Assembly: GCA_900544555.1 (NCBI GenBank)
Contig: UQWD01000002.1
Coordinates: 124,001-188,000 of the forward strand
Origin: an uncultured Eubacteriales bacterium
GTDB taxonomy: Bacteria > Bacillota > Clostridia > Christensenellales > CAG-138
DNA length: 64,000 bases
Reading direction: 5' to 3'
Of the stretch, positions 63,281 through 64,000 are shown piece after piece. The notes beneath the pieces are model-generated. The model worked only from the letters and a program-made list of their open reading frames with translations, had not been told where the DNA came from and ran no database searches. A program made the position numbers and the translations under genes. Numbering within the stretch: the first letter of the stretch is position 1; each line of letters opens with the position of its first letter.

Positions 63281-63380
63281 CCTTAAACCGCCCTTTAAAG
63301 GCGCAAAAACCACCCTTTTGAAGGGTGTTGATTGGCCGCGCGCGAAACGGTTCTTAGCCGATAAGCGCCCGGCCTTTTAA

Positions 63381-64000
63381 TCAATCGCAGCAGCGGGATT
63401 TATCGTCTCTGTTTAGCCATTCTACCGACGCGTCCATCGCTGCCCTGCACGCCTCCGTGTTATCGAGGGCGTTGAGCATAACGAAATCGTGAATGGTGGC
63501 GTTTACGCGAAGGGACGTCACATTCACGCCTGCCCGGAGCAGCTTTCGCGCGTACGCCTCGCCCTCGTCGCGCAGAACATCGGCCTCTCCGTTGATTATC
63601 ATTGTTTGTGGAAGGCACTTGAGCTGTTCGATGGAGGCGCGTAAGGGGGAGGCTGTTATCTTCATCCTGTCGCTCGCTGACGGTGCGTACTTATCCCAAA
63701 ACCAAATCATCCCCGCACGGTATAAATAGTAATTAACCGCGAACTGCTGATATGAACAGGTGTTGAAGCACGCGTTGGTCACAGGGTAGTATAAGAGCTG
63801 TTTATGAATTATCGGGCCGCACCTGTCCTTTGCCATAATCGCAAGCGCTGCCGCCAGGTTCCCGCCCGCGCTGTCCCCCGCAACGGTTAACGGGCATAAA
63901 TCCGCGTCTATGCACGCCTTTTGCATTAGCTCGGGGAGCATGCACATAACGCTGTAGCATTGCTCAACCGCAACAGGATACCGCGCCTCAGGGGAGAGCG
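63381..64000 (-). CDS. Alpha/beta-hydrolase esterase (HSL family), 5' truncated by window edge
   Basis: The frame is open to the window end (LSPEARYPVAVEQCY precedes the first ATG at 63947), so the N-terminus with the HGG oxyanion motif lies outside. The visible part has the nucleophile elbow GDSAGG, the acid region NGEADVLRDEGEAYA and the catalytic His in ATIHDF. This pattern is typical of the hormone-sensitive-lipase-like acetyl-esterase family, cytoplasmic enzymes that hydrolyse short acyl esters. It ends in a Cys-Cys-Asp tail. Confidence 0.9.
   Translation of the reverse strand, partial: LSPEARYPVAVEQCYSVMCMLPELMQKACIDADLCPLTVAGDSAGGNLAAALAIMAKDRCGPIIHKQLLYYPVTNACFNTCSYQQFAVNYYLYRAGMIWFWDKYAPSASDRMKITASPLRASIEQLKCLPQTMIINGEADVLRDEGEAYARKLLRAGVNVTSLRVNATIHDFVMLNALDNTEACRAAMDASVEWLNRDDKSRCCD

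Overview
The window looks like a chromosomal segment of a Clostridia-type Bacillota (Firmicutes) of mid-range GC. The gene order rpsF-ssb-rpsR-yybS-gdpP-rplI-dnaB, the walJ-rlmH pair, the darA-holB-ricT block, a large SRP RNA with an Alu-type domain, and strong AGGAGG ribosome binding sites all fit. The secreted proteins, with Pro/Thr stalks and Ig-like modules, suggest a gut or host-associated anaerobe. An affiliation near Christensenellales is only a guess.

Layout. 1-2.0 kb: the end of an acyl-CoA ligase gene and a GNAT acetyltransferase. 2.4-8.6 kb: a type I-C CRISPR effector operon (cas5c-cas8c with an internal cas11c start-cas7-cas3, minus strand). It has no cas1, cas2 or cas4 and no repeat-spacer array in the window. 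Divergent from cas5 sits what I read as a crRNA-like RNA gene aimed at the cas promoter. 8.6-15.2 kb: an AT-rich hydrolase pseudogene, a split chromate transporter interrupted by a dispersed repeat, walJ-rlmH, a frameshifted ybaK-like pseudogene, a MATE pump and a CAT-like acetyltransferase. 15.4-21.5 kb: the conserved ribosomal/replication operon with the c-di-AMP phosphodiesterase GdpP. 22.2-25.0 kb: two secreted proteins sharing a novel-looking domain, one of them fused to a thioredoxin-like domain. 25.3-31.0 kb: mnmE, a membrane protein, an OmpR-type two-component system and a Crp/Fnr regulator. 31.2-34.3 kb: a broken surface-protein gene and a LytTR/GHKL two-component system with different codon use. 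34.4-37.4 kb: three tandem M42 aminopeptidases. 37.7 kb: SRP RNA. 38.2-44.6 kb and 54.9-62.2 kb: two copies of one arrangement, an ArsR-HTH regulator divergent from a giant secreted protein. 45.1-54.2 kb: ricT-holB-darA, a HAD phosphatase, DegV, a Ca2+ P-type ATPase, a BlaI-type repressor and a DUF2007 protein. The right end has a small lipoprotein, a structured repeat and a partial esterase.

Two themes stand out. First, the CRISPR effector operon appears to carry its own guide-based autorepressor. A hairpin is followed by the 12-nt sequence matching the 3' end of type I-C repeats (GTGGATTGAAAT), then a guide-like stretch that matches the cas promoter at 13 of its first 16 positions next to a TTC PAM, then a terminator. 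Second, four secreted proteins end in the same PPKAGG-hydrophobic-basic tail after a PTPTPEQ stalk. This resembles a variant cell-wall sorting signal. The two largest are each paired with a paralogous divergent ArsR-type regulator. c-di-AMP is represented twice (gdpP, darA).
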